From contig JAPLSI010000168.1 in the NCBI GenBank assembly GCA_026398715.1, positions 1 to 16,506 of the forward strand: 16,506 bases of DNA, in the 5' to 3' direction. The position numbers were made by a program, and so were the translations under genes. Shown here in pieces: positions 12,988 to 16,506 of this stretch (the stretch's first letter is position 1; every line of letters starts with the position of its first letter). Source of the DNA: Gammaproteobacteria bacterium (lineage in GTDB: Bacteria; Pseudomonadota; Gammaproteobacteria; Xanthomonadales; Xanthomonadaceae). The notes below the pieces were generated by a model. That model was not told where the DNA came from and made no database searches. It saw nothing but the letters and a program-made list of their open reading frames with translations.

Positions 12988-15047
12988 ATTCCATCAAACC
13001 TGCTCGTGGGCTGCTCGCCCGTGCTCCGCTGGCCACGGCGATTGCCCTGGCCGTGCTTTCCGCGCCTGCTGCACAGGCCTTCGAATTCGAGAAGGGCGGC
13101 CTGACCGGCAGCCTCGATACGACCATCAGTTACGGCGTCTCGGTCCGTATGCAGGATCAGGAAGAAAGCCTGATCGGCAAGGTCCAGTTCGATCCCGCCA
13201 TCTGCTTCCAGAACGTTCCGCTCGGCCCGATTCCGGTCGGCCCCGGCCGTTGCAGTTCCAACGCCGTCCCGGGCTCCGCCTACCAGATCGCTGCGCCGGG
13301 CCGCTTCTCGGTCAACCGCGACGACGGCGACCTGAAGTACGACAAGGGCGACGCCTTCTCCAACGCCTTCAAGATCACTTCCGAGCTCAGCCTCAAGTGG
13401 GGCCAGGACGCCAGCTGGGGCGCGTTCGCCCGCGCCACGTATTTCTATGATTTCGAAAACGCCAACCGCGACGACCTGACCAAAATCGCCAAGGACAAGG
13501 TCGGCAAGGACTTCCAGATGCTGGACGCCTTCGTCTATCACGACTTCAGCATCGGCGGTCACAAGGGCAGCTGGCGCGTTGGCCGCCAGGCCGTCAGCTG
13601 GGGCGAGAGCACCTTCATCCAGAACGGCATCAACGTCGTCAATCCGATCGACGTGTCCAAGCTGCGCGTCGCCGGCGCCGAGCTGAAGGAAGCGTTCCTG
13701 CCGATCGACATGTTGTGGGGCTCCTTCAGCTTCACCGACAACCTGTCCATGGAAGCCCTGTACATGCTCGAGTTCGAAGAAATCGAAGTCGATGCGTCGG
13801 GCACGTATTTCAGCTCGAACGACTTCGGCTCGCCGGGCGGTACCTACGTGATGCTCGGCTTCGGCACCGCGCCGCAGCCCGTGCTGAATCCGGAAAACTA
13901 TTTCGAAACCTGCAAGCTGCCGCTCGGCGCAGGCTTCGGTTCCGCCGACACCGGCCTGCCGGGTTCGCTGCAGGGTTTTGCCTGCGCCAACTCGGTGCCG
14001 CGCCTGCCCAACCGCAACGCGCGTAATTCCGGACAGTACGGCGCTGCCATCCGTTATTTCTCCGAGGAATGGGGCAATACCGATTTCGCCTTCTACTTCC
14101 TGAACTACCACAGCCGCTTGCCGCTGCTGTCGGGCAAGACGGTGTCCACGGCCGCCCTGGCCGGCGTGCCGACCGGCCTGACCGCGGGCTTCTATGTCGA
14201 ATATCCGGAAGACATCCAGATGTACGGCTTCAGCTGGAACACCACCTTGCCCGGCGGCATCGCCTGGCAGGGTGAAGTGAGCCATCGCCCGAACATGCCG
14301 CTGCAGGTGGACGACGTCGAACTGCTGTTCGCCGCCCTCAGCCCGCTGAATGCGGTCGTACCGACCCTGGTGTCGACCCCGGCGCTGCGCTTCTGCAGCC
14401 AGCTCAACCCCGGCTGCGCGGCTTCGCCGTTCTCGGCCGACCAGCGCGGCTGGCGCAGCCACGAGGTTTCGCAGTTGCAGATGACCTTCACCAAGGCTTT
14501 CGCCAGCGTGTTGGGCGCCGAACAGGTGGCCCTCGTTGGTGAAATCGGCGCGACCGAAGTCTGGGACCTGCCGAGCCCCGATGTGCTGCGTTATGAAGGT
14601 GAAGGCACCGACACCGGCGGTGGCCTGGATGTAGGCGACGTGTTCAGCTCGCCGTTCCTGCCTTCGCCCCCGTATCCGGCCGGCACGTACAGCGGCCTGT
14701 TCTCCATGCCCGGTGCAGCGCGCAATCCGCTCACCCTGGATGGTGGTTTCCCGACCCAGTTCTCCTGGGGTTACCGCATCGCCGCCCGCGCCGACTACAA
14801 CAGCGCGTTCGGTTCGCCCGTCACATTGTCGCCACGCATCGCCTTCAATCATGACGTGAACGGAACCACCCCGGGACCGGGTGGTAACTTCCTTGAAGGT
14901 CGCAAGTCCGGTACCGTGGGTGTCGAGGCCAACTATCTCAACAAGCTTGTCTTCGACCTGAGCTACACGGCATTCACGGGTGGTGGTCGATTCAACCAGA
15001 TCTCCGACCGCGACTTCGCTTCATTCACCGTCAAGTATTCGTTCTGA
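12984..15047 (+). CDS. DUF1302 family outer-membrane beta-barrel protein
   Basis: The 687-residue exported protein belongs to DUF1302, large proteins predicted to form outer-membrane barrels; the transported or bound molecule is not established. A Sec signal peptide ends at AQA (residue 32), followed by FEFEKGGLTGSLDTTISYGVSVR, a typical first strand. Alternating aromatic/polar strands run throughout, and the protein ends SFTVKYSF, a terminal Phe of the kind recognised by the BAM machinery. The conserved WRVGRQAVSWGE block (197-208) is visible. Six cysteines fall in three close pairs (74/90, 310/334, 471/478), all in loop-like Pro/Gly-rich stretches. The ATG at 12984 has GAGGA upstream. The DUF1329 gene follows after 20 bp, so the pair forms an operon. 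Confidence 0.9.
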   Translation: MNSIKPARGLLARAPLATAIALAVLSAPAAQAFEFEKGGLTGSLDTTISYGVSVRMQDQEESLIGKVQFDPAICFQNVPLGPIPVGPGRCSSNAVPGSAYQIAAPGRFSVNRDDGDLKYDKGDAFSNAFKITSELSLKWGQDASWGAFARATYFYDFENANRDDLTKIAKDKVGKDFQMLDAFVYHDFSIGGHKGSWRVGRQAVSWGESTFIQNGINVVNPIDVSKLRVAGAELKEAFLPIDMLWGSFSFTDNLSMEALYMLEFEEIEVDASGTYFSSNDFGSPGGTYVMLGFGTAPQPVLNPENYFETCKLPLGAGFGSADTGLPGSLQGFACANSVPRLPNRNARNSGQYGAAIRYFSEEWGNTDFAFYFLNYHSRLPLLSGKTVSTAALAGVPTGLTAGFYVEYPEDIQMYGFSWNTTLPGGIAWQGEVSHRPNMPLQVDDVELLFAALSPLNAVVPTLVSTPALRFCSQLNPGCAASPFSADQRGWRSHEVSQLQMTFTKAFASVLGAEQVALVGEIGATEVWDLPSPDVLRYEGEGTDTGGGLDVGDVFSSPFLPSPPYPAGTYSGLFSMPGAARNPLTLDGGFPTQFSWGYRIAARADYNSAFGSPVTLSPRIAFNHDVNGTTPGPGGNFLEGRKSGTVGVEANYLNKLVFDLSYTAFTGGGRFNQISDRDFASFTVKYSF

Positions 15048-15067
15048 GCCATTAGGGAGGGCAGACG

Positions 15068-16432
15068 ATGAAGATGATCAAGAAAACCGCGTTGGCTACA
15101 TTCGCCACCGCCGCAATCCTCACCGCAGGTGTGGCCCAGGCCAACACCACGTCGGCGAAGGCCGCCCAACTGGGTAATTCGCTGACCCCGATGGGCTCGG
15201 AAAAAGCAGGCAACGCAGATGGCACCATCCCGGCATGGGATGGTGGCATCACGCGTCCGCCGGCGGGTTATCGCGCCGGCCGCGACCACATCGATCCGTA
15301 CGCGGGCGAAAAGCCCCTGTTCACGATCAATGCCGGAAACATGGCCAAGTATGCCGACAAGCTCGGCGCCGGCCAGAAGGCGATGCTGACCAAGTACAAG
15401 ACGTTCCGCATGGACGTCTATCCGACCCATCGCAGCGCGTCGTTCCCGGCTCGCACCTACGAATACACCAAGCGCAACGCCACCGCCTGCAAGCTGATTG
15501 CAGACGGCGAAGGCATCCAGAACTGCGCCGAGGGTTTCCCGTTCCCGATCCCGAACAACGCCTACGAGGCCATCTGGAACCACAAGCTCAAGTACAAGGG
15601 CCTGTCGGTTCGCAGCTTCTCCAACCAGGCGGCGCCGACGGCTGGCGGTTCCTACACGCTGGTCCGCCTGCGTGAAGAAATCCTCGGCCTGTACTACAAG
15701 CCGGGCAACACCTCGGAATCCATCAACAACGCCCTGCTGTACTTCAAGCAGGACGTGCTCGGCCCGGCGCGTCTTGCCGGTGGCGTGCTGCTGGTGCACG
15801 AAACCTTGAACGCAAAGGCAGCGCCTCGCCAGGCATGGGTGTACAACCCGGGCCAGCGTCGCGTGCGTCGCGCGCCCAACGTAGCCTATGACAACCCGGG
15901 TACCGCGTCCGACGGCCTGCGCACCAATGACATGACCGACATGTTCAATGGCGCCATGGACCGTTTTGCCTGGACCCTGGTCGGCAAGAAGGAAATGTAC
16001 ATCCCGTACAACGTGTACAAGGCCGACGTCAGCACGACCAAGGTCAGCGACCTGATCCGCCCGGGCCACATCAACCCCGACTACCTGCGCTACGAGTTGC
16101 ATCGCGTGTGGGTGATCGAGGCCAAGCTCAAGCCGGGCCAGCGTCACATCAACAGCCGTCGCACCATGTACCTCGATGAAGACAGCTGGCAGATCGTCGG
16201 CATCGACCATTACGACGGCCAGGGCACCCTGTGGCGTTTCTCGGAAGCGCTTCCGATCAACTACTACGAAGTGCCGACGCTGTGGACCACGCTGGAAACG
16301 CATTACGACCTGAAGTCCGGTCGTTACATCAGCGGCCTGCTGGACAACCAGGACAAGCCGCGCGACTTCAGCTTCCAGAGCACACCGGCGGATTATTCGC
16401 CGCAGACCCTGCGCGACAGCGGCGTTCGCTGA
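15068..16432 (+). CDS. DUF1329 family periplasmic protein
   Basis: The 454-residue protein belongs to DUF1329, often annotated as outer-membrane lipoprotein-sorting-like because of similarity to the LolA/LolB fold. The signal peptide MKMIKKTALATFATAAIL ends at AQA (residue 25) with no lipobox cysteine, so a soluble periplasmic protein is predicted. Family blocks visible are LTPMGSEKAGNADGTIPAWDGG (about 39-60, start of the domain), FPFPIPNNAYEAIWNHKLKY, RQAWVYNPGQRRVRRAPNVAYD, FTW-like FAWTLVGKKEMYIPYN, and RRTMYLDEDSW near the end. One close cysteine pair (141/153) may form a disulfide. The ATG has GGGAGG eight bases upstream. It is cotranscribed with DUF1302 and probably serves the same envelope path, perhaps shuttling a hydrophobic ligand to or from the barrel; that is inference. 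Confidence 0.9.
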   Translation: MKMIKKTALATFATAAILTAGVAQANTTSAKAAQLGNSLTPMGSEKAGNADGTIPAWDGGITRPPAGYRAGRDHIDPYAGEKPLFTINAGNMAKYADKLGAGQKAMLTKYKTFRMDVYPTHRSASFPARTYEYTKRNATACKLIADGEGIQNCAEGFPFPIPNNAYEAIWNHKLKYKGLSVRSFSNQAAPTAGGSYTLVRLREEILGLYYKPGNTSESINNALLYFKQDVLGPARLAGGVLLVHETLNAKAAPRQAWVYNPGQRRVRRAPNVAYDNPGTASDGLRTNDMTDMFNGAMDRFAWTLVGKKEMYIPYNVYKADVSTTKVSDLIRPGHINPDYLRYELHRVWVIEAKLKPGQRHINSRRTMYLDEDSWQIVGIDHYDGQGTLWRFSEALPINYYEVPTLWTTLETHYDLKSGRYISGLLDNQDKPRDFSFQSTPADYSPQTLRDSGVR

Positions 16433-16445
16433 TTCAGGCAATACC

Positions 16446-16475
16446 GACCGCGCCCTTCGGGGCGCGGTCTTCTTG
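16446..16475 (+). terminator. terminator hairpin after the DUF1302/DUF1329 operon
   Basis: A perfect 10-bp stem GACCGCGCCC (16446-16455) / GGGCGCGGTC (16460-16469) encloses a TTCG tetraloop, a very stable RNA hairpin. It starts 13 bp after the DUF1329 stop. The T-tract is short and interrupted (TTCTTG), so release may be less than complete. It marks the end of the two-gene unit. Confidence 0.8.
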
Positions 16476-16506
16476 AAAGCCGCGCACATCGAAAGTCTTC
16501 GGGAGT

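Noticed and set aside
12831..14852. 673-codon open frame on the minus strand opposite the DUF1302 gene
   Set aside because: Low-complexity antisense translation with no motif. The plus-strand gene has a signal peptide, a ribosome site and a barrel C terminus.
14963..16489. 508-codon open frame on the minus strand opposite the DUF1329 gene
   Set aside because: Antisense shadow of a well-supported plus-strand gene, and it would have to start within the terminator hairpin.
1..16506. CRISPR array, tRNA genes, transposase or integrase genes, phage or defence cassettes
   Set aside because: No direct-repeat array, cloverleaf candidate, terminal inverted repeats or recombinase motifs were noticed by reading. 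This is not the result of a dedicated search tool.

Overview
The window is GC-rich, densely coding bacterial chromosome with strong G/C bias at third codon positions. The gene set is gammaproteobacterial: RsuA, YajQ, DinB, a YggN/DUF2884 protein, and a pyruvate dehydrogenase E2 gene followed directly by a lipoamide dehydrogenase that carries its own N-terminal lipoyl domain. This combination points to the Xanthomonadales/Lysobacter group. That placement is inference from protein character, not from a search. No tRNA, rRNA, CRISPR array, integrase or insertion sequence was seen, so the region looks like core chromosome.

Layout. 1-458: 3' part of rsuA (16S rRNA pseudouridine synthase). 466-2083, minus strand: dinB (DNA polymerase IV), then yajQ (nucleotide-binding protein). 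2185-2934: membrane fatty-acid-hydroxylase/sterol-desaturase-type protein, whose 3' end overlaps by 47 bp a convergent GlxA-type AraC regulator (2888-3934, minus). That regulator overlaps by 14 bp the end of a small exported protein of unknown function (3921-4364, minus). 4497-5375: EamA-type transporter, converging on an ArnT-like membrane glycosyltransferase (5382-6971, minus). 7089-7853: exported DUF2884 protein ending in a clear intrinsic terminator. 7958-10906: E2 (broken) and lpdA. 10929-11882: CaCA cation antiporter. 11913-12752: atypical SDR-like protein. 12984-16432: DUF1302 outer-membrane barrel plus DUF1329 periplasmic protein, closed by a UUCG-loop hairpin.

How the genes work together. 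E2 and Lpd are partners in the pyruvate dehydrogenase complex; their E1 gene is not in the window. The DUF1302/DUF1329 pair forms a two-gene envelope operon. Such pairs are often found with an RND/MMPL transporter, but none is visible here. The exported small protein and the GlxA-type regulator form a second likely operon. The other genes look like single housekeeping or envelope functions.

The most important irregularity is in the E2 gene. The reading frame jumps at about 8626-8629, and roughly 80 residues of the catalytic domain are missing while both flanks are well preserved. This is either a very recent deletion or an assembly error. No convincing new defence or mobile system was found. 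The least explained items are the DUF1302/DUF1329 operon with its possible leader ORF, the exported protein/GlxA operon, a cluster of CATGC words between the glycosyltransferase and DUF2884 genes, and an antiporter with a Cys at a predicted ion-binding position.
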